Source of the DNA: Dyadobacter luteus
Lineage (GTDB): Bacteria > Bacteroidota > Bacteroidia > Cytophagales > Spirosomataceae
Direction: 5' to 3'
DNA: 64,000 bases
NCBI RefSeq assembly: GCF_003383615.1
Contig: NZ_QNUL01000003.1
Coordinates: 310,001 to 374,000 of the forward strand
The notes beneath the pieces were generated by a model, which saw nothing but the letters and a program-made list of their open reading frames with translations, did not search any database and had not been told where the DNA came from. Positions 1-9,940 of the stretch are shown one piece after another (position 1 is the first letter of the stretch; each line of letters begins with the position of its first letter). The translations under genes and the position numbers were made by a program.

Positions 1-117
1 CGTAACAACCTATGGAGCCAATCAAAGTTTTAAAACTTCGACCAGATAAATAAATCAATCAGGTAAAACTGATATACACGATAATAAATCGAGGTGAAGT
101 TTAGAGAAGAGGTTATA

Positions 118-143
118 AAAAAAGCCCGTCTCACGACGGGCTT
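118..143 (-). terminator. Intrinsic terminator after sucB
   Basis: A perfect 9-bp stem (AAGCCCGTC / GACGGGCTT) with a 4-nt loop at 122-143. It is flanked by an A-run on the plus strand (117-123), which is a U-tract when transcribed from the minus strand. It sits 10 bp past the sucB stop. Confidence 0.85.
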
Positions 144-152
144 AAATGTATA

Positions 153-1700
153 TTACATATCAAGTAATAATCTCATCGGATCTTCCAGCAATTGCTTCAC
201 GCGAACCAGGAAGCTTACAGAATCCTTACCATCAATAATGCGGTGATCATAAGAAAGCGCCACATACATGATAGGACGAATTACGATTTGTCCGTCTGCT
301 ACTACTGCTCTCTCCACGATATTGTGCATACCCAGGATGGCAGACTGAGGAGCGTTGATGATCGGTGTCGAAAGCATTGATCCGAAAGTACCACCATTAG
401 TGATTGTGAAAGTACCTCCCGACATTTCGTCAAGACCAAGTTTACCATCACGGGCACGGATTGCCAAACGAACGATCTCTTTTTCAATTGCAGCGAAAGA
501 AAGTGCTTCTGCATTTCTGATAACTGGCACCACCAAACCTCTCGGAGTTGATACTGCTACAGATACGTCAGCGAAATCGTTGAAGATAATTTCTTCTCCA
601 TCGATTGAAGCATTCACTCCAGGGAAATCTTTCAAAGCAACAGTAACTGCTTTCACAAAGAAGGACATGAAACCTAATCCAACTTCATGTTTTTCTTTGA
701 ATTTATCCTTGAATTTCGAACGCAAATCCATTACCGGCTTCATATCAACCTCGTTGAAGGTTGTAAGCATAGCCGTCTCATTTTTCACTGCTACCAAACG
801 GCGGGCAATCGTTTTACGAAGTGATGACATTTTTTCACGACGCTGTACACGGTTACCACTTGCAGCTGGTGCAGGTGCCGCCGCTGCAGGAGCAGAAGCC
901 GCTTTCGCAGGTGCAGCAGGTTTACTGCCTGCTTTCAAGGCATCATCTTTCATGACACGTCCGCCAGCTCCTGAGCCGTTCACATCTTTCACATCAATTC
1001 CTTTTTCTGCAAGTATTTTCGCAGCAACAGGAGAAGCATGTTTTTCTACTGATTTTTCAACAGAACCAGACTGAGGAGCAGCGGCTGGCGCAGCAGGTGC
1101 ACTTGAACCAGATGAAGCACCTTGTTCAATTTTGCAAATCAATGCACCGATTGCCAATGTGTCACCTTCCTGTCCTACAATTCTCAAAGTACCGGCAGCT
1201 TCTGCTGGCAGTTCAAAAGTTGCTTTATCCGACTCCAGTTCGCAAAGGATTTCATCCACCTCTACATGGTCTCCATCCTTTTTGCTCCATGAAGCAATAG
1301 TTACTTCTGTGATAGACTCACCTACCGCAGGAACTTTCATTTCGTAAATTTTGGCCTCAGCAGCAGCTTCTGGTTGTGCTTCGGTCGGCGCTGGTGCAGC
1401 AGCAGCAGCTGTTGCCGGAGCTTCACTTTTAGCTTCTTCAGCTGGCGCAGAACCACCAGACGCAGCTGTATCAATCGTTGCAATACGATCTCCGATGCTC
1501 AGCGTGTCGCCTTCCTGCGCTTTAATATGTAAAACACCTTCTGCTTCCGCAGTCAATTCAAAAGTTGCTTTATCCGAATCCAGCCCGCAAATGACTTCGT
1601 CCATCTTCACAAAATCCCCATCATTTTTGAACCAGTTTCCTATTGTCACCTCGGTAATAGACTCGCCAACGGGCGGTACTTTTATTTCAATTTCAGCCAT
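153..1700 (-). CDS. sucB: 2-oxoglutarate dehydrogenase E2, dihydrolipoyllysine-residue succinyltransferase
   Basis: The E2 core of the 2-oxoglutarate dehydrogenase complex moves the succinyl group from E1 to CoA in the TCA cycle. The 515-residue protein has two N-terminal lipoyl domains, with lipoyl lysines in SDKATFEL at about K44 and K159. These are joined by Ala/Pro-rich linkers to a peripheral-subunit-binding domain (about 222-256) and a C-terminal acyltransferase domain whose active site reads [10 protein letters not shown] (H486, D490). It lies 47 bp downstream of sucA and is clearly co-transcribed. Two lipoyl domains are more than the single one of the E. coli enzyme. Adjacency to sucA argues for SucB over the pyruvate dehydrogenase E2. 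No E3 gene is in the window. Confidence 0.95.
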   Translation of the reverse strand: MAEIEIKVPPVGESITEVTIGNWFKNDGDFVKMDEVICGLDSDKATFELTAEAEGVLHIKAQEGDTLSIGDRIATIDTAASGGSAPAEEAKSEAPATAAAAAPAPTEAQPEAAAEAKIYEMKVPAVGESITEVTIASWSKKDGDHVEVDEILCELESDKATFELPAEAAGTLRIVGQEGDTLAIGALICKIEQGASSGSSAPAAPAAAPQSGSVEKSVEKHASPVAAKILAEKGIDVKDVNGSGAGGRVMKDDALKAGSKPAAPAKAASAPAAAAPAPAASGNRVQRREKMSSLRKTIARRLVAVKNETAMLTTFNEVDMKPVMDLRSKFKDKFKEKHEVGLGFMSFFVKAVTVALKDFPGVNASIDGEEIIFNDFADVSVAVSTPRGLVVPVIRNAEALSFAAIEKEIVRLAIRARDGKLGLDEMSGGTFTITNGGTFGSMLSTPIINAPQSAILGMHNIVERAVVADGQIVIRPIMYVALSYDHRIIDGKDSVSFLVRVKQLLEDPMRLLLDM

Positions 1701-1747
1701 TTTATCTGCAATCTTGTGATCGAATTAAGTGTCTTGTTTTTAGTTTA

Positions 1748-4513
1748 TTATTCAAAAGCCCTTACCAGAATCTCTGCCTGTTCTTTTGCATGGATCTTGC
1801 TAAATCCTGTTGAAGGAGAAGCACTTGACTCCCTTGCAATTACCTGAAGCGGGCTGGCTCCTTTGTACATGCGTAGCATGAATGTCCATCCACCCATGTT
1901 GAATGGTTCTTCCTGTACCCAGTATACCTTGGCATTCTTGTATTTAGCCAAATGTGCATCAATCTGAGCCTGTGGGAATGGGTGCATCTGCTCTAAACGG
2001 ATTATCGCAACATCATCACGCTTATCAGCCTGCTGTTTTTCGTAAAGCTCATAAAACAGCTTTCCTGTACACAGCAATACTTTTTTCACTTTCTTAGGAT
2101 CAGCATACGTGTCGCCAATCGTCTCCTGGAAATTACCGCTCACCAGACTGTCAATCGGAGAAACACAAAGTGGATGTCTCAGCATCGACTTCGGTGACAT
2201 AATGATCAAAGGCTTTCTGAACTGAGATTTCAGCTGACGACGCAGAATGTGGAAGAAGTTAGCCGGAGTCGTAACGTTTGCCACAATCATATTATAGTTA
2301 GCTGACAATTGCAGATAGCGCTCAGGACGAGCATTGGAATGCTCTGGTCCCTGGCCTTCATATCCGTGTGGAAGAAGCATTACCAATCCGTTCCAGCGAT
2401 CCCACTTGGTTTCGCTTGAAGAGATAAACTGATCAATTATTACCTGTGCACCGTTAGCAAAGTCACCAAACTGTGCTTCCCAGATCACCAGCGCTTTAGG
2501 ATTGGCCATTGAATATCCAAACTCAAAACCAAGTACTGCGTACTCGGAAAGCAGTGAGTTGTAGATCATAAAAGGTCCCTGATCCTCGCTGATATGTCCA
2601 AGACTATTATATGAATAGTTCGTTTCTACATCATGCAAAACTGCATGACGGTGAGAGAATGTGCCGCGTTGAACATCCTGACCGCTCAAACGAACAATAT
2701 TTCCTTCTGCAAGCAGTGAACCATAAGCAAGCAATTCGGCAGTTGCCCAGTTCACCTCTTTTTTATCAAAGATCATTTGCTCACGATCCTTAAGCAACTT
2801 GTCGATCTGCTTAAGTCGGTTGAAGCCTTCGGGAGTTTTAATCAATGCTTTTCCTACTTTCTCAATTATTTCAAGCGGAACACCTGTTTCTACCGACTGA
2901 TCAAAATCACCGGCAGTAGCTTTACGCAATGTATGCCACTCTTGTTCCAGCTTAGGCATTACGTAAGGTAATGCCTTTTGTTTTACCATATCAAGACGCT
3001 CCTGCAACAGCTGTTTGAACTCTTTGTCCATATTTACAGCCAATTGCGCATCTACATCGCCACGCTCTACCAATACCTTTTGGTAAATCTCGCGTGGATT
3101 CAGATGGTTCTCAATCGCTTTGTAAAGAACAGGCTGAGTAAACTTAGGCTCGTCCGCCTCATTATGACCATGACGACGGTAACAAACCATGTCAATGAAA
3201 ATATCCTTATTGAATTTCTGGCGGTATTCTACTGCCAGACGCATACAGAACACTACCGATTCAGGATCATCACCATTAACGTGTAATACCGGCGCATCAA
3301 CGATCTTGGCGATATCAGTACTGTAGATACTTGACCTTGCATCTTCGAAGTCCGTTGTAAAACCTACCTGGTTATTAATCACGAAGTGAATAGTTCCACC
3401 TGTATAATACCCACGCAGACCAGACATTTGAGTTACCTCGTATACGATACCCTGACCAGCAACGGCAGCATCACCGTGGATCAGTACAGGAAGTACACGA
3501 TCATAGTCGCTGTCGTACATACCATCGGCACGTGCACGGATGTAACCTTCTACTACAGGATTTACTGCTTCAAGGTGAGAAGGATTCGGAGCAAGTTTCA
3601 AATGAACTTTCTCGCCATTCTCTGCAGTGATCTGGCTTGCAAAACCCATATGGTATTTTACGTCGCCATCACCCCATACCTGATCTGGTAAATTACCTTC
3701 AAACTCGTTAAAGATCTGACCGTATGTTTTCTGCATCACGTTGGCAAGTACGTTCAAACGTCCGCGGTGAGCCATACCGATCATTACCTCTACAACACCC
3801 ATCTCAGCCGCCTTGTTGATCATGGCGTCTAAAGCAGGAATAGTCGTCTCTCCACCTTCCAGTGAGAAACGTTTCTGTCCAAGGTATTTGGTGTGAAGGA
3901 AGTTTTCAAAAACAACAGCCTCGTTCAGCTTTTTAAGAATATGCTTTTTCTCATCAATAGAGAAAGCCATATCCAATGCTTCCTTCTCTATTTTCTTACG
4001 AAGCCAGCTTTTTTGTTCACGATCGCGGATATATAAATATTCGAAACCGATGTTACGTGTATAAATCGTCTTAAGCGAGTCAACAATTTCCCGTAGTGTA
4101 GCAGGGCGTCCGAAAACTTCAACACCTGCTTCGAAAACAGAATCAAGATCTTCGATACCCAGATTGAAATCAGAGATTTCCAATTGTGGACGACGATCTT
4201 TTCTCTTTTTGATCGGGTTGGTAGTAGCCAGAAGGTGCCCTCTTGACCGATAACCACGGATCAGGTGAACCACCTCCATCTCCTTACGGATACGAGCCGG
4301 ATCAGCCTTACCTGCAGTAGCAGATTCCTTACCATTGACAGCACCGTTTGTGTGTCCGTTTGCCTTTTCAGGATATTTCTGAGAGAAATCGAAGCCCTCA
4401 AAAAACTTTTGCCAGCCTTCGTCTACTGAAGCTGCATCTTGCTTATAGGAATTGTATAAATCCTCTATGTAAGCGCCGTCGGAATTTGCTATATACGTGT
4501 ATTTATCCATCAC
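1748..4513 (-). CDS. sucA: 2-oxoglutarate dehydrogenase E1, thiamine-dependent
   Basis: E1 decarboxylates 2-oxoglutarate on thiamine diphosphate and succinylates the E2 lipoyl group. The 921-residue length is normal for the family. Recognisable segments include the N-terminal E2-binding region (YIEDLYNSYKQD), GMAHRGRLNVLANV, NPSHLEAVNPVVEGY, HGDAAVAGQGIVYE, and the ThDP/metal-binding part around CYRRHGHNEADEP. The C-terminal transketolase-like half ends with RLEQMHPFPQAQ. It is the first gene of sucA-sucB. The 107-bp gap upstream is AT-rich and probably holds the promoter. Confidence 0.97.
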   Translation of the reverse strand: MMDKYTYIANSDGAYIEDLYNSYKQDAASVDEGWQKFFEGFDFSQKYPEKANGHTNGAVNGKESATAGKADPARIRKEMEVVHLIRGYRSRGHLLATTNPIKKRKDRRPQLEISDFNLGIEDLDSVFEAGVEVFGRPATLREIVDSLKTIYTRNIGFEYLYIRDREQKSWLRKKIEKEALDMAFSIDEKKHILKKLNEAVVFENFLHTKYLGQKRFSLEGGETTIPALDAMINKAAEMGVVEVMIGMAHRGRLNVLANVMQKTYGQIFNEFEGNLPDQVWGDGDVKYHMGFASQITAENGEKVHLKLAPNPSHLEAVNPVVEGYIRARADGMYDSDYDRVLPVLIHGDAAVAGQGIVYEVTQMSGLRGYYTGGTIHFVINNQVGFTTDFEDARSSIYSTDIAKIVDAPVLHVNGDDPESVVFCMRLAVEYRQKFNKDIFIDMVCYRRHGHNEADEPKFTQPVLYKAIENHLNPREIYQKVLVERGDVDAQLAVNMDKEFKQLLQERLDMVKQKALPYVMPKLEQEWHTLRKATAGDFDQSVETGVPLEIIEKVGKALIKTPEGFNRLKQIDKLLKDREQMIFDKKEVNWATAELLAYGSLLAEGNIVRLSGQDVQRGTFSHRHAVLHDVETNYSYNSLGHISEDQGPFMIYNSLLSEYAVLGFEFGYSMANPKALVIWEAQFGDFANGAQVIIDQFISSSETKWDRWNGLVMLLPHGYEGQGPEHSNARPERYLQLSANYNMIVANVTTPANFFHILRRQLKSQFRKPLIIMSPKSMLRHPLCVSPIDSLVSGNFQETIGDTYADPKKVKKVLLCTGKLFYELYEKQQADKRDDVAIIRLEQMHPFPQAQIDAHLAKYKNAKVYWVQEEPFNMGGWTFMLRMYKGASPLQVIARESSASPSTGFSKIHAKEQAEILVRAFE

Positions 4514-4620
4514 AAATGTGATTATTTCATTTACAGGACAAAGTTAAGACACTTATGTAAACAAAACACATAAAATGTCCTATTAACTTTACCCAAAACT
4601 ATACTCATTTTAACATAAAT

Positions 4621-5544
4621 TTAATACTTCTGAAATCCATTCGGATTCGGGACAAATTTCAGCATCAACTCGTGTACTCCTTTCGGTCCGGTGTAATTCG
4701 TAAAAATTTGTTCCACTTGTTTGGAATTATAGAAATACCCAAGCCTGACATTTTTACCCACGTTGACCTCACCAGATAACTGAAAAAAATTAATCCCCGA
4801 TTGAGAGAAAGCATTTGACCCTCCCCCCATACGATACGAGGCACCGAATCCTACCTTTTCGCTGATCCATAATCTTGCTCCCAAATCCACTCGCAGCTTA
4901 TGATCCTTTTCCTGCACCAACAACGCATGAGGCAAAAGCATCAGTTCGTCGCCCAGGTCGTAACTGCCACCGGTCATTACATACAAAGGCCTGCGGTAAA
5001 AGCCACTAATGGCCTGATCACCGAATCCTTGCGAGAGGACTTCAGGTTTGGAGATACCTACATAGAAGTTTTCAGAATACAGCCAACCTCCTACGCCGAA
5101 ACTTCCAAGGACCCTGTTATTGGTTCTTGCTGAAAGATCAAACACCGGCAGCACATTGATTCCCCCCTGCGCACCCAGTCCCAATTTGAAGTTATCGGAT
5201 ATCCCCAAATGATACGCAAAGCTGGCAGACAAAGCAGTGGTCGTGAAATAGCTGGTCTGGTCGTTCAATGCCTGAAAACCTACTCCAAATTTACCATTCC
5301 CAAAAGTACCATCGGCGGCGAAGGTTTGGCTGGAAGGTGAATTGGGAATGTTAAACCACTTTCTGCGGAACATGGCAGTCATATTGAACGTTTCGCGAAC
5401 GCCGGTGAAGGCCGGATTGATCGCCATCGGGTTCTGAACATACTGCTCAGTAAGAACCTCTCTTTGTGAAAAACTATACGTTACTGAGCCTAAAATGGTT
5501 GCAGCAACCAACATCAACTTAAATGGTAAATTATATTTCATCAT
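4621..5544 (-). CDS. PorP/SprF-family type IX secretion membrane protein
   Basis: About 307 residues with a signal peptide and a predicted outer-membrane beta-barrel. The opening of the mature part (EQYVQNPMAINPAFTG) is the hallmark of the PorP/SprF family, which is associated with type IX secretion and with anchoring of large gliding adhesins. I chose one of the tandem ATGs at 5544/5541. An upstream TTG at 5562 lies 8 bp from a terminator hairpin and precedes the hydrophobic leader less well. It is transcribed alone after the 5570-5605 terminator. The family has many paralogues, so a specific partner cannot be named. Confidence 0.88.
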   Translation of the reverse strand: MMKYNLPFKLMLVAATILGSVTYSFSQREVLTEQYVQNPMAINPAFTGVRETFNMTAMFRRKWFNIPNSPSSQTFAADGTFGNGKFGVGFQALNDQTSYFTTTALSASFAYHLGISDNFKLGLGAQGGINVLPVFDLSARTNNRVLGSFGVGGWLYSENFYVGISKPEVLSQGFGDQAISGFYRRPLYVMTGGSYDLGDELMLLPHALLVQEKDHKLRVDLGARLWISEKVGFGASYRMGGGSNAFSQSGINFFQLSGEVNVGKNVRLGYFYNSKQVEQIFTNYTGPKGVHELMLKFVPNPNGFQKY

Positions 5545-5569
5545 ATTTAATATGGCGGGCAAATATCAG

Positions 5570-5605
5570 AAAAAATGGCAGGAGCAACCTCCTGCCATTT
5601 TTTTT
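5570..5605 (-). terminator. Intrinsic terminator after the TolB/BamA-like gene
   Basis: A 14-bp perfect stem (5571-5584 with 5589-5602, core ATGGCAGGAG) and a CAAC loop, with A and T runs on both sides. It ends the operon transcribed from 10650 and separates it from the PorP-like gene. Confidence 0.85.
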
Positions 5606-5633
5606 AATAGACGTTAAAAATCATTTCATTCCC

Positions 5634-8600
5634 TTAAAAATCATAACCAAGTGTTACGTATGGAATCGCCTTATTGGTATAACCGTTATCAATTCCCCAT
5701 GCGTAATCAAACTTGACGTAGAAACCGAATATGGTTGTACGGGCACCAAGTCCATATCCCATCAGGTATGGATTTTTGAAGGTGGTCACTGTCGCTCTGT
5801 AGGTATCGCCGTCGGCTCCAATGATTGTTGTATTCAAGCTACTTTCCTCGCTAAACGGCCCCTTGCCAGTCCAGGCAGTTCCGATATCTCCGAAACCAAC
5901 CACCTGGAAGTTCCGCAAAAAGCTGGAAGTAATTGACCCCCGGTACAGATACTTGATTAATGGAATTCTTAATTCAGCGTTTAAAAGCATATAACTTGTA
6001 CCTGACAACTTATTGAGATTGAAACCTCTCAGGTTTGTAGCAAAGTCGGTGAAGAAAATATCCCTGTTGTCAATATTAGGCCCGAATGCCAGCGGATCGT
6101 TCGCTGAGCGGCTGTCTTTTCTGTTTCCTATCCAGTTTTCCATCCCTCCGAGAATACTCTGCTTTGGCGCTCTTCCGCCGGAGTGACTTCCTGCTGCACG
6201 AATCGCAAGAATCAGATCCCGGTGTATTTTTTGGTAATGACGAAAATCGAGACTCAGCCGATTGAAGCTCTCATTCGCTGATGACAACCCTGCCTGCATA
6301 TCAAACCGTAATTTGAAGCGGGTTCCTTCCATCATATTCATACCATTCACTTTCGTATTATCAAAAACGTATTCACTACGCAATCCTCCAAAGTTCGAAT
6401 TCAGATCCGGATTTGCCAGAGAATAAACGTCTATCAGCCTCGATGAACTGAACATCGGGGAAAGTGTAAAACGGCTTGATGGCGAGAATGGGTAGGAAGC
6501 CGAGAAGGTAATCTGGTTGAAACGGTATTTTTGAGGATAGTTCTCGGCACTGGAATACAACGCTTTGCGATCGTAACGTACTCCAAAATCTATACGATAA
6601 GTGTTGTTGTTATACTCAGCAAATAAATCACTGTTCCTGAAATTGGACGAGATAAAAAATCCTGCCTTGACCACATGATTTTCCAGCAAGTCATTCATCG
6701 ATAACGACTGTGCATATCCGAATCCTCTGATCGGATCAATACGCCAGTCAGAACTTGCATCATTCGTAATAAACAGCCCTTTGTAAGGATATGGGCCTTT
6801 AATGGAAATATTATCACGTGTAGGTCTTGTACGGTTCAGCACTCCGGGTGTCCCTGAAAGTGCACCACGGCGCTGTCTTGACTCAAAAGTTTTAAGTACA
6901 TCCTCATCAAACTGATAATTGTCGATATCTACCTCTCCGTCTTTTAGTACCAGTTTCGAAACCGCAGGTTCCTGAAGTTTCGCAGTTGCAGAATCTTTCA
7001 CTGCCGCTGCTCCTTCCTGTGCGCCTGCCACAGGCTGCCCGCTATTCAGATCAGGAGATGAGATAGATGCATTTGTATCAAATCCGTTTTTGACAGCAGC
7101 ATTATAATAACCGTCATTCAGATAAGTAAATGCCAGTGCTCCACCAGACTTCGGATGAATGTCCGCACTCTTTATTCCGTGTATATAGTTGGTCAGTTGC
7201 TGAGGAGCATCACCGGCGCGTGAAATCTTAAATACATTCGAAATACCCTTACTGTCGGACAAGTAATATACCTCATTGGCGTCTGCATAGATCGGCGTCG
7301 ATTTTGTCTTGCCTTCTCCTTTCAACAGAACCTTGATTTCAGCTGACTTGGGGGTTCCGTCATGTTCAAAAATAGAAATCGGTCCGTTGATCGTTTTGTA
7401 ATCAGCCTTAATCGTATCCCCAAACTCAGCAGGACGATTTGACGAAAACACCAGCTTTCTTGAAGATCCCTGTATAAAGCGTGGGGAGAAGTCATCGTAC
7501 AAATCGCTTGTCAATGGCAAAGCCGAACCTCTGGCAACACTTACCAGATAAATATCATTTCTGCCTGATCTGTCAGCGCTTACCGCCAACATGCTTCCAT
7601 CATTAGAAACATCCATGTCTTCAATCTGATCAAGACCACGAATATTTCTTTTCAACTTTAGTTTAATTTTCTTAGTCCCCACATTTTCATACACATATAC
7701 ATTTTTGCGTCCGTTTTCTGAAACCAGAATTGTAAGCTGATTATTTCTCGACCATCCTAAAAGAGGAGGTTCACTATTGGTTTTGGCTCCTACATGATCA
7801 GCCTTTCCCTGACGTATCAGTTTTTTCGATCCGGTTTCTGTGTCCATCACATACACCTTATAGCGGCTGTTTTTAACTTCGCTAACAGCTGTGAATTTTT
7901 TGTCAAGAGAAATTTTAGCAACCGCAGCTGTTCCTGAACCATTGAATTCATGCAATTTCACTTTCCAGGTGGGCTGGGAAGCTACATAGGACTGCTCAGC
8001 GGCTTTGTTGAGATTCAAATAATATGCTTTCCAATCACGCAAAAAGCGATTATAAGAAGGTACGCCAAGTGTACTTGTAATGCTGGTTTGCTCTGTACGG
8101 ATAATACGGGTCAGGTTGAGAATATCAGATATCTTATCTTTTCCGTATCGTTCTGCTATGTAATTCCATATCGAATGACCGACCAATCTTGCGTCATTTC
8201 CGGACATCAGCGTCGGCTTTCTCACGTTGCGGTTTTTGAAGAAATCCCGCATGTAATCATTCAGTTCCGGCGACCAGCCTTCTGAGATATAAGCAGCAGC
8301 GCCTGTCATAAACCACTCCGGCACGGTAAGTAAAAGAGAGCTTTGCAAAGCCTCTTTCATATTACCGCCATAGAGCATATCATATATAAAGAGAAGACTG
8401 ATGTCGTTCACCAGCTTTTTTCTGAATCCCAGCTGGTCTCCGATATAGGCAATTTCTACACGTGACTGTGCAAGATCAAGCTTTTGATCATCACGGTTGT
8501 CCATTGTAGTAAGCCCCATGTTACTCTGTTCGAGTTCTGCCGGAGAATTATAAAGGAAAATTTTGACCCTGTTATAAGGCGTCCATCCGAGCACATCTGT

Positions 8601-8846
8601 GATCTTATCGAATTCACTTTCAGCATACTGAGCTGTAAGCTTGGCCAGATCAGCACCACCCTGATAGTGATAAATTTCAAAATTTGTAGTTCTGAAAATC
8701 TTCCAGTTAAAGGTTTTATATTGAACCCTGTTTTTACCGAAAGTTTCCTGAGAAGGGTATCTCTGCGCGGATACATCAGTACTCAACCCCAAAAAGGCTG
8801 CCATACTGACTGGTACAGCAAATAATAATAAAGATTTTATCCTCAT
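5634..8846 (-). CDS. Secreted TolB-propeller / BamA-barrel fusion protein
   Basis: 1070 residues with an N-terminal signal peptide (MRIKSLLLFAVPVSMAAFLG). Residues about 40-290 resemble a peptidase-MA-like domain (FEIYHYQGGADLAKL, then VPEWFMTGAAAYISEG), but no HExxH zinc motif is visible, so it is probably non-catalytic. Residues about 300-640 carry TolB/WD40-like propeller blades (DISNDG-, SADRSGRNDIY- and YYLSDSKGISNVF-type strands). The last ~370 residues look like an Omp85/BamA-type beta-barrel, ending YVTLGYDF with a terminal Phe. It is the third gene after cmk and the FAD oxidoreductase, 17 bp from the latter. Its molecular role is not known to me; outer-membrane localisation is a firm inference. 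Confidence 0.8.
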   Translation of the reverse strand: MRIKSLLLFAVPVSMAAFLGLSTDVSAQRYPSQETFGKNRVQYKTFNWKIFRTTNFEIYHYQGGADLAKLTAQYAESEFDKITDVLGWTPYNRVKIFLYNSPAELEQSNMGLTTMDNRDDQKLDLAQSRVEIAYIGDQLGFRKKLVNDISLLFIYDMLYGGNMKEALQSSLLLTVPEWFMTGAAAYISEGWSPELNDYMRDFFKNRNVRKPTLMSGNDARLVGHSIWNYIAERYGKDKISDILNLTRIIRTEQTSITSTLGVPSYNRFLRDWKAYYLNLNKAAEQSYVASQPTWKVKLHEFNGSGTAAVAKISLDKKFTAVSEVKNSRYKVYVMDTETGSKKLIRQGKADHVGAKTNSEPPLLGWSRNNQLTILVSENGRKNVYVYENVGTKKIKLKLKRNIRGLDQIEDMDVSNDGSMLAVSADRSGRNDIYLVSVARGSALPLTSDLYDDFSPRFIQGSSRKLVFSSNRPAEFGDTIKADYKTINGPISIFEHDGTPKSAEIKVLLKGEGKTKSTPIYADANEVYYLSDSKGISNVFKISRAGDAPQQLTNYIHGIKSADIHPKSGGALAFTYLNDGYYNAAVKNGFDTNASISSPDLNSGQPVAGAQEGAAAVKDSATAKLQEPAVSKLVLKDGEVDIDNYQFDEDVLKTFESRQRRGALSGTPGVLNRTRPTRDNISIKGPYPYKGLFITNDASSDWRIDPIRGFGYAQSLSMNDLLENHVVKAGFFISSNFRNSDLFAEYNNNTYRIDFGVRYDRKALYSSAENYPQKYRFNQITFSASYPFSPSSRFTLSPMFSSSRLIDVYSLANPDLNSNFGGLRSEYVFDNTKVNGMNMMEGTRFKLRFDMQAGLSSANESFNRLSLDFRHYQKIHRDLILAIRAAGSHSGGRAPKQSILGGMENWIGNRKDSRSANDPLAFGPNIDNRDIFFTDFATNLRGFNLNKLSGTSYMLLNAELRIPLIKYLYRGSITSSFLRNFQVVGFGDIGTAWTGKGPFSEESSLNTTIIGADGDTYRATVTTFKNPYLMGYGLGARTTIFGFYVKFDYAWGIDNGYTNKAIPYVTLGYDF

Positions 8847-8863
8847 ATATGCTTAGGCTTACA

Positions 8864-9940
8864 TCAATGGAAATATAACGAAAAATACCTCTGAATATTC
8901 ACTAGAGGATTTAATTCTTTCCCGTTTTCTAAATGTTGTACTAATTCATTTGCAAAAAATGGCCCGAGCGTTACACCTTTGGTACCTAATCCGTTAAAAA
9001 TGCATATATTTTTCCGAACAGGATGTACGCCAATCAGAGGCCTTCTGTCTTTAACCGAAGGACGTATTCCGGCAATTTCTCCTGTTACCTTGTAAGTACT
9101 CTTCAAAAGTCCCGCAAGCTTTTCTTCCAACTCTTCTCTACATGCTTTTGTAGGAGTCCAGTCCAACGGATCCCATGAATACGTGGCTCCCACTTTGGCT
9201 TTCGTCTCTCCCAAAGGAAGGATAAAAATGCCCTGATTAACAATATGAGATTCTAACTTTTGTTCTGTTTCGATCTCCAGTACCTGCCCTTTGACAGGCG
9301 CAAAAGGCAGCCAGTCGAAAACAGGGTCATTGACGGCAGTAAAACCCTGACAAAGCATCAGTTTTCCATACGTATTACCTTTCCACTTCACAAACTCCCC
9401 GGAAAGATTAAGGTCATGAAAATCAAAAACTCCTTCGATAAACTGACCTTTCTCCGAAAAGTAAGTTATACTCTTATCCATCAATAAAGGAAGATCGATC
9501 CATCCTGCACCGGTTACTTCAAGTGCACCGTGTTCCATATGTGTATACGCAGCAACTGCCTCCTGGTCTCTCCCCTCACCTACATATCTCGCAATTCCGG
9601 GTTCAGCCGTCTGGGCAAGATAAGTATTCTGCTCTGCAAGCGACCGAAACGGACGGTACACTGATGTTCTATGAAGAAATTTCGCATTGAGTGTTGTTTC
9701 CAGCTCTTCATAGAACCGGTAAGCATATGGAAAAAGGTCGTCTGCCAGCCAGGTCTTGACAAGCTTTTTACCTGTGAGCGGATTGAGTACACCAGCCGCC
9801 ACCCGCGAAGAATTAGGGGCCGAGGAATCGTGTATAATTTTAAAAGATTTACCGGCGGTTTGTAAATGCCAGGCTATTGACAAACCACCGATTCCATGAC
9901 CAACGATCAGATAATCGTAATCGGGAGTGCTATTGTTCAT
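8864..9940 (-). CDS. FAD-dependent oxidoreductase, DAO / glycine-oxidase-like
   Basis: 358 residues. The N-terminal dinucleotide-binding motif (YLIVGHGIGGLSIAWHL) and the C-terminal GIRPSVKDRRPLIGVHP and NGLGTKGVTLGPFFANEL segments are typical of the D-amino-acid-oxidase (DAO) family, including glycine oxidase and the MnmC oxidase domain. It would oxidise an amine or amino acid with FAD; the substrate is not evident. The start overlaps the cmk stop by 4 bp (ATGA type), so the two are translationally coupled. No thiamine-synthesis genes are nearby, which weakens a ThiO assignment. Confidence 0.82.
   Translation of the reverse strand: MNNSTPDYDYLIVGHGIGGLSIAWHLQTAGKSFKIIHDSSAPNSSRVAAGVLNPLTGKKLVKTWLADDLFPYAYRFYEELETTLNAKFLHRTSVYRPFRSLAEQNTYLAQTAEPGIARYVGEGRDQEAVAAYTHMEHGALEVTGAGWIDLPLLMDKSITYFSEKGQFIEGVFDFHDLNLSGEFVKWKGNTYGKLMLCQGFTAVNDPVFDWLPFAPVKGQVLEIETEQKLESHIVNQGIFILPLGETKAKVGATYSWDPLDWTPTKACREELEEKLAGLLKSTYKVTGEIAGIRPSVKDRRPLIGVHPVRKNICIFNGLGTKGVTLGPFFANELVQHLENGKELNPLVNIQRYFSLYFH

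Noticed and set aside
355-1719. Long plus-strand frames opposite sucB
   Set aside because: These are antisense shadows caused by the Ala/Pro-rich linkers and biased codon use of sucB.
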